Assembly (NCBI GenBank): GCA_020912385.1
Contig: CP087208.1
Coordinates: 1,178,001-1,242,000, forward strand
Source: Neofusicoccum parvum
Taxonomy: Eukaryota > Ascomycota > Dothideomycetes > Botryosphaeriales > Botryosphaeriaceae
Length of the DNA: 64,000 nucleotides
Reading direction: 5' to 3'
The notes under the pieces were generated by a model. It did not search any database. It saw only the letters and a program-made list of their open reading frames with translations, and had not been told where the DNA came from. The position numbers were made by a program, and so were the translations under genes. This document shows, piece by piece, positions 1-11,546 of this stretch (positions are counted from its first letter, which is position 1; each line of letters starts with the position of its first letter).

Positions 1-1193
1 CACTTACATATGAACATGCCGACCGTGAGGAAAATACGCCTGCGTCCGAAGCGCGAGATGATGAAGGTGTTGATGACAATGGCAGCCACTCCCACGCCGT
101 TCAGGATGCACGAGTTGCGGAAAGCGTCGCCGATGTGCGCCATCTCGAAGAAGTACGTCCCGTACGCTGCACGACGTCAGCAACCCGCGTCTCTCATCTC
201 ATGAATAACTTACCGATCATGTACATGGCGCCCGAGGCGGCCTGGGTCGAAATGGCGCACACGGCAATGACGGTCCTGCGGCGATCGACGGGGTTGCGCC
301 ACAGGTCGCTGATGGCGGTGCCGGTGGCCAGCATCTCCTCGGTGCGGATGGCCTGCTCGATCTCGAGGATCTCGGCGTCGGCGGCGGCGGGGTCGGGCCT
401 GAGCCAGCGCAGGGCCTTGTGGGCGCCGTCGCGGTCGCCGTGGGCGAGCAGCCAGCGCGGGCTCTCGGGGATGAACAGCATGCCGACGATCATGAGGCAG
501 GGCAGGATGTAGATCAGGCCGAGCGGGATCATGTACGCCTCGACGCCGGGGATGGGCGCGGTGAAGTTGTCGACGATGGTGCCGACCAGCGACCCGATCG
601 ACGTCCACCACTGGAACGCCGCCAGCATCACGCCGCGGTACCGCGCTGGCGAGCACTCCTGCAGGTACAGCTGCGCGAACGTCATGAAGACTCCGTTGGC
701 CAGCCCGAGGATCAGGCGCCCTGCGTAGAGCCCCCCGATGCTGGTCGTCGCCATCATGATCACGTTGGCGCCGATGCAGGTCACGCACGCGATCCAGATG
801 GCCATCTTGCGGCCCATGATCGTGGCGACGGGGCCTGCGCGTGTCAGTGCTGTGGAGGTGGGCTGGTGGTCAGGGACGCTCACCGGCCGAGGAGGAACTG
901 ATGAAGGCGCCCAGAGTCATCAGGGAGGAGATCAGCTGCTGGCGGCTGGTGGAGATGTTGTAGCCGATGGGACTGGTGGGGTCCTTGTGCCCGAAGACCT
1001 GGAGAGCATGTCAGACGGTGGGGATCAAGTACTGGGCGGGAGGGCCGCGTACCTCCAGGAAGCCCGGCATGGCCTGCAGGCCGCCGATGAGACCGAAATC
1101 GAGCCCGTACTGGAAGGGACACATGGAGACCAGAGAGCAGGCAAGGAGCATCTTCCAGTGCGAGAAGAACGGCTCCTCTTTGGTTGGCACCAT
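1..1193 (-). CDS. MFS sugar (hexose/maltose-type) transporter, 5' part only
   Basis: This is a proton-coupled sugar porter of the plasma membrane, cut by the left window edge. Exons on the minus strand are 1193-1053, 998-884, 834-214 and 166-8, joined in phase; the donor at 7 opens an intron that runs off the window. Visible family marks are the N-terminal QYGLDFGLIGGLQAMPGF helix, GYNIS after the first loop, the helix-2/3 loop reading IMGRK, the helix-5 stretch QECSPARYRG, PESPRWLLAHGDRD before the central loop, and FGRRR near the end. These are classic fungal sugar-porter motifs. About 184 of the usual 500-560 residues are present. Substrate cannot be told from sequence. The neighbouring P450 is transcribed away from it, so the roughly 1 kb between them is a shared upstream region. 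Confidence 0.9.
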
Positions 1194-2243
1194 CTTGTCC
1201 GATTAATCACCGGCAGAGCAGAGGCAGAGGCGAGATGAACAGTGGCAGAGTGACGATAGAGAGAGGTGAAGTTTTCGCTCCCGCTGCGAGGAATCGACTC
1301 AGGCAAGGCACGGCCCAAAATAAGGATTGAGTTCGGCTGCTGGTCCACGGCGTGTGCGCCCGAACTCTATCTGCGGGGAATCTGGGGTAATGGCATCCGG
1401 CAGGGATACAGTGGGGCGCTATAGCTGCTCTCGCCTCGATAATTGTGTCGCGGCAGGGGATTTGGTCACAGCACGCCCGGGTGACCACGGTGACAGACAT
1501 GGGCATGGCTGGACGTGGTCCACCGCCGGCAGGGGAACGGGGGGAAATCGGCAGTGCTTTGGGGCAAGCGGTTGGCGATCTGTTCCATGTTTTGCCAGGC
1601 GTATGTATCACGTACAGTGTGATAAGCATCCCGAAGCGGGAGGAGATGGCTGGTAACTTGCCTGTTCCGCGCCCGATGACGAGCAATGCTGCGTTATCTG
1701 GCGTCGGCGACGAGGGTGTCCTGCTTCGGCGCCGCCTGCCACGTTTTCCTCGGCACGCAACCGCACAGTGGACGGTGATTACGAAGTGCATGAGCCCACG
1801 CCCGACGCTGGGTGTTTAGTCGGCCTGTTGTTTATCCCTGATACTTTTCGCTTCCAGGGCAAAGGAGTGGCGATCATACGCAGCTGCGAACAGACCCCCT
1901 GCGTTGTTCCCCGCAACCGTTTGCGCAAACAGGGCATGGCGCCCGCCACCCCACACTCTGCCGGCCTGCACGCCAAGGGACACAGAATGCGGAGGAATGG
2001 GGGCGTCGGCGTATCCCATCGCGCTGCTTACAAAAATGGCCAACTGCCGGTCGGCACTTTGCATCCGGCAGGGAGCCGAAGACGAGCGCGGCCGCTTTAT
2101 GACTGCGGCGCTGCCAGCTCGGGCAGGCGCAGACGCTAGGGACTGCCACACCTGAAGCCTCTCGGCGTGGACAGAGGGAGACGCGGCACTCTTCCGTACC
2201 ACACGCAGCGCAGCCTCGCCGCTGGCCTCGCGAACGCAGAAGC
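1194..2243. other. Intergenic, divergent upstream region
   Basis: About 1 kb lies between the starts of the sugar transporter (minus) and the first P450 (plus). Long open frames here on either strand show no family motif or coding-like composition. I see no gene. Confidence 0.6.
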
Positions 2244-4240
2244 ATGATTGAGTTGCTTGTCCAGCACCCCGTGTGGGCCTCGGCCTGCGCGGCGCTGCTG
2301 ATCCTGTTTGCGGACTATGCGCATATGCTGTATTTGAGATCCAAAATGGTACCGCGCTCGCCCCCGATGACTTCATCCCGCCATGGATCAGGACAGAACT
2401 CTGACGTCTATCGCAGCCGCCGGGCCCGTTCCCATGGCCCGTTGTCGGAAACACGTTTCAGCTGCCCGACAAGAAGCCGTGGATATACTTTGAGCAGCTG
2501 TCGCGACACTACGGCTCGCCTCTCCTGACCTACTGGATCGGGCGGTGAGCACTCAAAAACACCCGTCTCCAATCATCGCCGCCCCGCAACACCTCGCTGA
2601 CCTCCAACGCAGGAACCCGACCGTCTGGATCAACGATGCCTGGACCGCCTCCGAGCTGCTTGACAAGCGCGCCGGCATCTACTGCTCGCGCCCGCGCATG
2701 TTGGTCTTCGCCGAGCTGGGGGCCGGCCAGAAGAACCTGCTCAACATGTACACGGATACGCAGTCAGGACGCGACCGCTGGCGGGTGCACCGCAAGCTGA
2801 TGCACTCGGGCGTTGGGATCCAGCAAGTTCGCAAGTACCGCACTTTCCAGGATGACGAGAGCAAAGTCGTGGCCCTCAACCTCCTGTCCAGCCCGGAGAG
2901 ATACGTCGAGCACTTCGAGCGCTACGCCACCAGCGTCGTGAGCATCATTGCCTTTGGCCGCAGAGTCGAGAGTCCCGAGGATCCAATCATCACCGAGGTC
3001 ATTGCCGCAATGCATCTGGCAGCTGACCTGAATGTTCCCGGTGCGTATCACAGCCCAGACAGTGAAGGACGATGCAGTTGATAGAAACTCCAGGCAAGAC
3101 ATTCCCCATGCTCATGGAGACGTTTCCTTGTAAGTGCCATTCGCTTCTCCACCCTTTTCTTTACTATATCTCTCCATCATCTACTCTCTTCCTCTCTCTT
3201 TCCCAGTACCCCTATCTCACGAAAAGCCCCTCCCCACAGTCCTCGCGCGCTTCCCCAACGAAATCGCCCCCTGGAAGCACGGCCTCGGGGCCCGCGGCCG
3301 CAAAGGCGGCCACCGCTTCTTCTACGCGCTCGCCTCGGAAGCCGTCGCCAAGCCAGGCCACGACGACAGCTTCGTCAAGCACCTCACGCGCGAGGCGCCC
3401 AAGCACTCGCTCGACGCAGAAGAAGTCTCCTCACTCACCGGCAACCTCTTCGGCGCGGGGTCCGACACCTCGTCATCCACGCTCATCACCTTCGTCCTCG
3501 CCTGCTGCGCCTTCCCCGCCACCCTGCCGCGCGCCTGGGCCGAGCTAGACCGCGTCGTGGGGAGCGCGCGCAGCCCGCGCCTCGAGGACGACGCGGCGCT
3601 GCCGTACGTGCGCGCGTTCGTCAAGGAGGTGCTGCGGTGGCGCAGCGTCGCCATCATCGGCGGCCAGCCGCACGCCCCCGTCCAGGACGACCACTGCAAC
3701 GGCTACCTCATCCCCAAGGGCGCCTGGGTCCAGGGCAACGTCTGGGCCATCCACCACCACGAGCGCGAGTTCCCCGACCCCGACCGCTTCGCGCCCGAGC
3801 GCTACCTGGAGGGCAGCGCGCTGCGGCGCCCGTTCCCGGGCGAGCGCGGGTACATGACGTTCGGGTGGGGGAGGAGGGTGTGCTCGGGGCAGGCGTTGGC
3901 GGAGCAGGGGACGTGGTTGAGCGTGGCGAGGATGCTGTGGGCGTTTCGGATCGAGAAGGCGAGGGATGCGGAGGGGAGGGAGATTCCGGTGGACATCAAT
4001 GATTACACGTGAGTGAAGCGGTGGAAGAATATGAGGTCCGTGTGGAGATCAGAAGCTGACTGATAGAGTAGGGATGGTCTGAATTGGAGACCTCGGCCGT
4101 TCAAGTGCAGCTTCGTCCCGCGGAGCAAGGAGATTGCGGAGACGATTGAGCGGGAAGGCAAGCAGGCGTTGGAGGACCTGCAGGCTTACACCGGGACCAC
4201 TGAGTACAGGATGTCCCTCTTTGCAAAGCGGAAGCAATGA
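2244..4240 (+). CDS. Cytochrome P450 monooxygenase (E-class, group I type)
   Basis: Predicted ER-anchored haem-thiolate monooxygenase of 544 residues. Exons are 2244-2348, 2417-2544, 2613-3040, 3094-3129, 3240-4008 and 4072-4240, all in phase. A membrane anchor (residues about 8-30) leads into the proline-rich hinge PPGPFPWP. The I-helix oxygen-binding motif is AGSDTSSST, the K-helix ExxR is EVLRWR, the PERF-like segment is PERYLEG, and the haem loop is FGWGRRVCSG with the cysteine ligand. The acceptor of exon 5 is ambiguous: an in-frame AG at 3204-3206 would add 11 residues. Exon 5 is far more GC-rich than the first exons. P450s of this kind oxidise xenobiotics or secondary metabolites; the substrate is unknown. 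A second P450 and a FAD monooxygenase lie within 8 kb. Confidence 0.92.
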
Positions 4241-4506
4241 AGGTTGGCCACAATTTTGTGAGGGCTGAAGAATTGGGGAATCTAGGTTTGAAGATGAAAG
4301 ATGTGCTCTTGCGGAGTGCTGGAGGTCCTTGTGCTGGCCTTGTCGTTGTATTACTTCAGCCGGCTCAGCATTCGTATGCCATCACCACCGCAATTGCAAG
4401 ATCCACGGCCCGATGGTCTATGGCATCAGCATGTGGATTATCATTCCCGTTCTGCCCTTGGTAGAATAAAACTCCCATAACAGTGGTCCTCGATTTCCCG
4501 GATAAA

Positions 4507-5732
4507 TTACTCAAATTTGGTAAAAGCAAGCTCGTACACCAGTGCTAATGTCAGCTTTGCATGCTGCAACATATGATCAAAGCTTAGATACTCGATCTTA
4601 TCCTCCTCAGTATGAATCCTAGTATTCAAGTACTTGAATTCACTTTCGAAGACGAAAGCAGAAGGGTAGCCGGCCTTGGTTGCGCTGGCGTGGTCTGAAC
4701 AGGCATGGCCGCACTGGGTCCGAACGTACGGAATACTGCAGTAGGTAGTGATGACCTTCTCAACGAATTCAGTAAGACGGAGGTCCACATTGTCGGTTAT
4801 GACGCCAAACGACTCGGGTTCACCCGCCTCTATAGTCTTTTGGATAAAACCTGTCATGTCCTGTTGAAACATGGCCTTGACATCGCGCCTCTGCTGTCTA
4901 TACAGCTGGAAGATAGCTTGCGACCCGAGCAACCCGCCCTCCTCTGCCGAGTACCAGTGGAACTCGACCGTGTTCTCAGCCCTGCCGGAAACAACATCGC
5001 TGGATGTGAGGAGCACTCGAAGGGCCTCGAGGATGGTGACGGTGCCGGAACCATCGTCGTCGGCTCCCGGCGCTGCGAATAGGCAGGGTGAGAAGCGGTT
5101 CGCGCTGTCTTGGTGTGCGCCAACGATGATTGTCTTGTTTGACTTGCCCGGGATACTGGCGATGATGCTGCTCTGGCGCCAGGGGTGCTTGAATGGCTTT
5201 ACTGCTGCACCAGACTCGAATGCACCAGCGTCAGCTAAGATTTGCTCGATTTGGGAAAGGAGCCAGGCAGAGGACTCCGCGCCGTAGTGAGAGCGGTAGT
5301 AGCGAGTGTAGAACGAGGTAAATATTTCGAGGTTCTGGCGCATGTCTTCTTTCCGGAGCTTCTCCAGCATAGGTTTGACGGTTTGATTGTACTTCGTGGT
5401 GGGCGGGAACTTGACAGATGGAGCATCCCACATGGAATCCAAGCCCGGGGTGTCAGTAATGTCGAAAAAATCCAGCCCTTTCTGCAGGGGTGTCAAATAA
5501 CAGAATATGCGCGTAGGCAGTGGGCCAGTGGCGGACAACTGACCCTGCGAAACTCCCACTTCTCATCCTCAGTCACCCAGCGTGTGTCACCAGAGCCAAG
5601 ATCAATCAAGAACTCCTTGGGAAGATCAAGGCTAGTTTGTTGAAGCAGTGCCTTGTGATCTAATGGATTGGGGAGCGCCGAAGCAATAGTTGCGAGCAAA
5701 AACGGGAAAAAGGTAGACTTCATGATACCCAT
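4507..5732 (-). CDS. Secreted leucine aminopeptidase, M28 family (LAP1-like)
   Basis: Zinc exopeptidase, probably secreted, that removes N-terminal residues from peptides outside the cell. Two exons, 5732-5544 and 5481-4507, give 387 residues. Start: ATG at 5732, followed by a hydrophobic signal segment ([14 protein letters not shown]). Metal-site motifs of M28 aminopeptidases are present in order: GAHQDS (His), [10 protein letters not shown] (bridging Asp), [10 protein letters not shown] (catalytic and ligand Glu), QQDMTGF (Asp) and [12 protein letters not shown] (last His). HACSDHASA, typical of the fungal LAP1 subgroup, carries a cysteine pair. Length and order match the LAP1 subgroup with a short pro-region. 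The intron donor reads GTCAGT, slightly off consensus. It is transcribed toward the first P450, with 266 bp between their 3' ends. Nothing ties it to the P450 pathway. Confidence 0.93.
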
Positions 5733-6843
5733 GTATTTACTGTATGAAGCAGGCAGTCTGGAAATTGGTGTCAGAATTGATGGCCTTGAGTGGGTAACAA
5801 GACTCTAGCTAGCTAGCTAGGTTGTAGTGGGGGAGAATCTTTTTGAAGCGTCGGGCGTGCGGAAGCTTGTGCAGAAGGTCTATTTTCAACCAGGATTGTC
5901 GCAACTGCATGTTTAATTTAACCTCTGGGTCAGAGCCTATTTACGCCACCTACTCCTAACCTTGCCTCATACTCGTTCTTGTAAGTAACAAACGTATCAA
6001 GCTATTCTACACTCGTGGTATCAAATTGCTAGATAGCCCATGCAATTTACAGAACCAGCGGTGCCCTTTCCCGTTGAATCGTTCAACATTCATCTACTTC
6101 AGCAAGCCTCTTGTAAAATTTGCCACATTGTAGGGAAGGTGCAGACTTTAACGTGTACCACACGACCAATGTGCCGACTGAAACAGCCCATTGGTTCGTC
6201 CAGCCTTGGCGCCTCCCACACGACTAATTGAAAAAGAGAGAGGCACCGTCTAGATTTCAGTGTTACGGATCTACCTGTATATAGAGTTGTTGGGGCACGA
6301 TCAGCCACCAGGCTGATCATTGCTGAACCTTTTGTCGACTTCCAGTCGACAGGAGGTTGGCCGAATGGTCTTACACACCGGCTGAAACCCAACACGGTCG
6401 GTCCGTCGTAACATTCAGGACGGTATACCGGAAGCAACTTGACCCGGTAGCATGCAGTCATCTGACGGATCTGACGAGTCGGTCTCCCTACTGCTTACGA
6501 ATGCGCTGATGGACTTCTGGTTCCCAACGGAGAAAACCTACTATGTCTTCGATGTTGCCGCTTTCTACGGTAGAATTGCTCGTTATAGAGGCAACTTGTA
6601 GTAGTTAGCGGGAAAAACCTACTGCACCCCGTAGCTGCTACCAGTCATTGACACCCTATCGGCATATCACCATTTCATCGGCCAGATGTGGCCCGCAACG
6701 CTTTCTGTCAATTCTACCAAGAATGTTGAAACTTTGAAAGCTGCTCTACTGCATCCGAGAGGATTAAATATCCTTTAAGCAGTGTATCGAACGGCAGTCT
6801 GTGATTAGAGGTATTCTACATCCTATTTTTCGAGCACCTCCAA
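5733..6843. other. Intergenic region with repeat relic
   Basis: Upstream of the aminopeptidase and downstream of the second P450. It holds a short (TAGC)n run near 5806-5820 and a diverged repeat copy near 6280-6415, annotated separately. No coding sequence was recognised; the minus-strand frame 6099-6461 has no family features. Confidence 0.6.
6280..6415 (+). repeat. Diverged dispersed direct repeat, copy A
   Basis: About 130 bp resemble 9010-9145 in the same orientation. Shared blocks include GAGTTGTYGGGGCA, AGCCACCAGG, CATTGCT/TATTGCT, ACCTTTTGTC, AACCCAACAC and a final TCCGYCGTAA. Many differences are C/T or A/G transitions. The core starts TGTTGGGG (6288) and an inverted CCCAACA sits at 6388-6394. 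A mobile-element relic is likely but the family is unknown. Confidence 0.55.
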
Positions 6844-8614
6844 TCAAAAAGCGACCTCTGATTCCCTCGTCTTGCACTCTATCGTATCACTGAAGTCCGG
6901 AATAAAGTCCACGTCGCTAAGGCTCTTTGGACGTAGCCCATCCAGCTTCCAGTCATACTTGAGAAGAAGATGCACCATCATGATCTTGATCAAGTTGCTC
7001 GCCATAAACCGTCCCGGGCAGGCCTGCTTGCCGATGCCGAACCCGAAGTGCTCGGCACTCACAGTCACATACTGCCAGCGGTTTTCATGGCCAGGCTGCT
7101 GACGCAATTGCAGGAAGCGGTCTCCAACAAAGCGGTCGGCGTCTGGACCCCATACTGCGGGATCGGTCATGTGGAATACCGGCACGCCGACGATGGCCCC
7201 TTTTGGAAGATGCGTACCGTCCGAGAGGGTGGTCGTCTTCTGCACCCGACGGTTGATGAGGACTGGATTTGTTAGTTAGGTGAGGAGTGAAGGGTGGGAC
7301 TTGATATTGCTGCTTACCTGCTGCAATCATGCTAACACGCTGGCTTTCTTTCATGCAGCTGTCCAGGAGCTTCAACTTGTTCAGCGTCATCTTGGTAAGA
7401 CCGCCATCCTCGCGGATTGCGTGGATCATCTCGTCCCGCAGCTTGTCGATATACTCCGGATTCTCGAGCAAGTCGTACATCAATGCCGTGGTGGTCATAC
7501 TTGTCGTGTGGTTCGCCGTGAACGTAAGCAGCATCTGGCCCAGCACCACGTCGTATTTACGATTCCCGGCGACGTCGAAAAACCAGCTCAGTGCGTCTTT
7601 AGACTTTGGAGGCGCTTTGCCGGCGAGGAGCGCTTCCTGGCGCTCACTACGGCGGACTGCTTCTTCCGGCTCGATGAGACAACGCCCCTTTGCCAGTTGT
7701 GCCCGGACGGTGCGCATTTCAGGAAGGAAATGGTGAACAAAAGGTCTCAAAAACGATGGCCATGACCTCAAAGCTTGCACCGCCGTAAAAGAATCCGTAG
7801 TAAAGGTTACGGAAAGATCGAGCCATTCTTTGCTACTGCAAAGCGGCTCTCCGATGAAGACTTTAGCTGTCAATCGTGATACGGTACCTAGGGCAACCGC
7901 TGGGAACACAATTTTGGCCCATTCTGTCGGAATTGTAAGTATGTACTCCTATCGCTGTGACGAGTTTTGGAAGATACCTTTGCTTGCTGGAAGAAGCTCT
8001 GCTATTGACCTTCCCGCGTAACCTGAGAGTTCAAGTGTCATGGGCCCAATGGCAGCGGTAAGATTCTTTTTGATTACGTCTTGGAAGATATTGTTTCTGA
8101 CACTTTGCCATGCCTCAAGACCGGGATACTCGGACAGGAAGTCCTTGAGGCAATAAGTCAGCTTCTAAGACTTTTGAGACTCCAATACTGAACGAACTCA
8201 CATGCTCGAGGAAGCTAGCAAATGACAGATGGTCCAGGCCGCGGACCTCCTCAATAAGCGAAGCTGGAAGGATGATTACGTGGCCGTTGGTGTTGATCAC
8301 CCGAAATGCTTTTCCATTACTCTGCATCGAGCTTTAGCGTCGAGAAACAGGATTGCGATCACTGGGTTTGGATTGGTACTTACGTCCTTGAACCCCTGCT
8401 TTAGGATCTCAACTCCGTTCTTCACAAACCTCTCTTTCGCCTTTGTGTTGAGAACCTCGCCTGGGCTTTTGCCGAATAACTTGAACCTGTAGTACAACCT
8501 CTCCTCGCGGAATGCGTACGCACCAATTGTGAGAAGAACAACCAGCACGGCAAAAAGAATTGAGCCAGGATGATTAGCTCCTTCGAGGGCCTTGTACTGA
8601 ATCTGAAAGCTCAT
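6844..8614 (-). CDS. Cytochrome P450 monooxygenase (ent-kaurene oxidase / CYP68-CYP503-like group)
   Basis: A second, unrelated P450 of 513 residues. Minus-strand exons are 8614-8384, 8321-8202, 8143-7978, 7923-7318 and 7262-6844, with consistent phases. A signal-anchor helix (SILFAVLVVLLTIGAYAF) is followed by the REERLYYRFKLFG segment. The I-helix reads FTANHTTSMTTT, where the AxHTT form is typical of fungal diterpene and secondary-metabolite P450s; ExxR is ESQR. The haem loop is FGFGIGKQACPG followed by RFMASNLIKIMM, also typical of that group. A TATATA box at 8699-8704 lies about 85 bp upstream. Reaction and substrate are not deducible. It is divergent from the FAD monooxygenase at 9852 with a 1.2 kb shared promoter, so the two may act in one oxidative pathway. 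Confidence 0.92.
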
Positions 8615-9851
8615 AGTGATATAGGTGGTTTGATTGGAAAGTCTGATGTTGCGGTAAGGTTGTGTCGCAAATTTTTGATGAAAGATATCTTCGTACTGTA
8701 TATAGTCGACAAGAAGAGCCGTATCCCTTTAGCTTATGGATTAAGATTTAAGAAACTCCAATGAATTTGTAATCCAAGGAAGTCTCCCGCTTGTTGCATG
8801 CATCTCTTGTCAAAGAACGGAGCAGTGAGAAGCCGTGTTCCGGAATTCGGGAGGAAATGTTACGAACAAGCCATGGCAAGTATGCGTAGCGCGGCGCTAG
8901 CGCCCCCGCCATTACATCTGAGACCCTCCCCACCTTTAGCATGGACATACTACGTACACAATCAGAAGCACTTCTACACCGATCTTTGGAGCATGACGGA
9001 ACACACCTCTGTATGTCGAGTTGTCGGGGCATAGCCAGCCACCAGGTTGGTTATTGCTATACCTTTTGTCAGTCAACTGGCAGAGAGTTGGCGCAATGCC
9101 TTGCCATGCCGAACCCAACACATTCGATCCGCCGTAATGGTTCCCTTGCGCCTCTTCCTTCTGTACTGGGTCTCTAATCATGCTGCCCCACTAGCCATAC
9201 GTGTTCTTGGTCCTTGCGATTCGTCCTCCCGTGCGGGCTTTCCGGCCTAAGGGTCATGAAGCCCGTGAGGCCCGGGGTTCGTAGCAAAAGAAGTCTTTAG
9301 TTTCAACGCAATCACACATACAGACATTCTCACTTAGCTAGCTAGTCAGCTAGCACACGAATATAAGCCACGGGCTTGTATGAAGAGTGAATACATTATA
9401 CTACTGCTACATCATATTCTCAAGAGAGTCGCGCCGCCCTGGCCGTGATGCACGTATAGCTACTCGGTCCGAATACACATATCAAGGAGTGCTCAATGCT
9501 ACATCCTCGGGAGAAACCTACATGTCGCAGGCAACACCATTTGCTTCGATGCTGTAAAAGAGATCCGCAATGTACGGATGGTGGAATATGTGGGCCATCA
9601 GGCAGACACATTTCCGAGGCATTGATTGATCTGTGGCCTCGACCCCGACGATCACTCCGGGAACGAACGTTATCCGTTGTCCGTACAGTGGGCGTTCGAC
9701 ACTCCCTCGGAAGACGATGGCCGTTATGGTGCTGAGGGATGAAGGGCGATAGTATAAAGGAGCAGCGGCTGGCCGCTTGGTGGAAAGATGTCAACTTACT
9801 GAACAGAGCCAATCTCCTGAGCACACCGAACAGCACCACACACTTCCAAAA
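8615..9851. promoter_or_regulatory. Divergent promoter region, P450 / FAD monooxygenase
   Basis: This 1.2 kb stretch separates two outward-facing oxidative genes. A TATATA box (8699-8704) fits the minus-strand P450. TATAAAGG (9753-9760) lies about 95 bp before the monooxygenase ATG. Repeat copy B and a TAGC-rich run (about 9334-9353), echoing that at 5806, are also here. No gene seen. Confidence 0.55.
9010..9145 (+). repeat. Diverged dispersed direct repeat, copy B
   Basis: Second copy of the repeat at 6280-6415, same orientation, 2.7 kb away on the other side of the P450. It has TGTCGGGG at 9022 where copy A has TGTTGGGG, and the conserved CCCAACA at 9114-9120. Similarity continues a little beyond both ends. 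Confidence 0.55.
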
Positions 9852-11368
9852 ATGACCAGCAAGATCAATTTTGAACGCTCCCCGGCGACAGGTCTATCCA
9901 TACTCGTGGTGGGAGGTGGGATTGGTGGCCTCTGTTTTGCCATCGAGGCGTACCGAAAAGGCCACGGCGTTCGAGTTATTGAGCGTCGCCCCAGCCTTGA
10001 TGAGTTTGGTAAGTAAAACTAGCCATGTTGATTCCCGCCTTCGCCGAAGCAGCAATAGAAGAATGCTAATATTGAGCAGGAGATCTCATTGTGCTTCAGC
10101 CTGCAGCCCTGCATACCCCGAGCAGATGGCCTGGCTTTATGGAGCGCACCTCCGCGTTCGCTTACGAACAGTGGAGTATCATGAAAAAGTACGACGGTAC
10201 CTTCCTCCAGAAGTCGTTTTTGGGGCTGGAGGGTGACCCAGCTCTCCCTATAAACCGCTGCGATTTTCACAAACTTCTCTACGACTACGCGGTCGACATC
10301 GGCATCTCGGTTGAGTTCGGCGTCACTGTTGAGGAGTACCATGAAAGCAGTACAGCTGGCAGCGTTACACTTGCTGATGGAACACTACTGGAGGTCGACC
10401 TTGTCGTTGCGGCTGATGGAGTTGGTACGAAGTCGTGGAAGCTCATAACGGGCCGCAAGGATGAGGCTATAAGCAGTGGCTTTGCGCTCTACAGAGTGAC
10501 CTTCCCAGCCGGACCTGCGTTGGAAAACCCAATAATCGCGAAAGAGTTTGATGGACACAAACATTATCTGAGCGTCTGGTTTGGCCCTGGCGTGCATGCG
10601 GTGTTTGGGAAGACTGATAAGACTATCTTCTGGACGTTGACTCACAAGGTAGTTTATTGCACTTTCTCCCAACTCGATAGATCTCCAGCTGACTCAGGAT
10701 AGGATAACGGGAATGCGGAGGAGGATTGGTCCAAGGAAGCATCAATTGAGAATGCCCTGCCATACGTCAAAGACTGGGCGCCTTTCTTTTCGGAGTTAAT
10801 CAAAGCTACTCCCAATGGCAAAGCCATTGACTGGAAGCTAATGTGGCGCAATCCACAGCCGAAGATGGCCTCTCCACAAGGCCGTGTTGCCCAGATTGGT
10901 GATGCAGCCCACGCTTTTCTCCCTACGTCTGGGAGCGGAGCTGCCATGGCCATGGAAGACGCTTTCACGCTAGCCGCTTGCTTGCAAATCGCCTGTCAGC
11001 GCGGTGGAGGCAAAGAAGAAACACTGCTTGCTACGCGTGTCTACAACCTCCTTCGCTTTGAGCGCGTTTCCTGCGCCCAGCTACACGGATTCGACAACCG
11101 CGAGCGCCTCCATAATCCAGATTGGGAGGCGCTGAAGACGGACCCTAGCAAGCTGCCAAGCCCGGTGCGGGTGTGGCTAAGGAAACATGATCCGGAGCAG
11201 TATGCGTACGACATGTACGACGCTGCTGCCAGCCATCTCGTTGAAGGAACACCTTTTGTCAATACCAACTGCCCTGCTGGGTATAAGTACAAGCCCTGGA
11301 CGATTCAGGAACTTCTTGCTGCATCAGATAGAGGCGAGAGAATCCAGCTCGAGGGTGACTGGTCTTAA
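9852..11368 (+). CDS. FAD-dependent monooxygenase (salicylate-hydroxylase-like, UbiH/PHBH fold)
   Basis: Flavin aromatic-type hydroxylase of 463 residues. Exons are 9852-10008, 10080-10648 and 10703-11368, phase-consistent. The dinucleotide-binding fingerprint VVGGGIGGL is followed by a charged strand end (VIERR). The DG motif appears in VAADGVGTKSW. The GD motif is IGDAAHAFLPTSGSG, which contacts the FAD ribityl chain. These three define class A flavoprotein monooxygenases using NAD(P)H and O2. There is no membrane helix at the C-terminus, so it is probably soluble. ATG 9852 fits the TATAAAGG at 9753. Such enzymes hydroxylate or epoxidise secondary metabolites in many fungal clusters. No polyketide, peptide or terpene synthase is in the window, so a cluster role is inference. 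Confidence 0.92.
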
Positions 11369-11546
11369 GTAGAGGAGCTGTATCCTGTTGTCTGGAAAAA
11401 CCTCACCAAGAAATTTGATATCTAGTTCTTGGTCAAAAGTCCTACTGTATAACTTTAAGAGCCCACAACGTGCTAAATCCAGCCAAACTGTTACGGATCG
11501 AGCCTGCGGCACAGTGAGGAGAGATGGTCAAAGTGAAGTTATCACC

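Noticed and set aside
1207..2454. Minus-strand open frames of 194 and 212 codons upstream of the P450
   Set aside because: No motifs, many rare-looking combinations, and they overlap the first P450 exon on the opposite strand.
6288..6394. 107-bp element with TGTTGGG/CCCAACA inverted ends
   Set aside because: Similarity between the two copies runs past both ends, so these inverted ends are probably coincidental and not true element termini.
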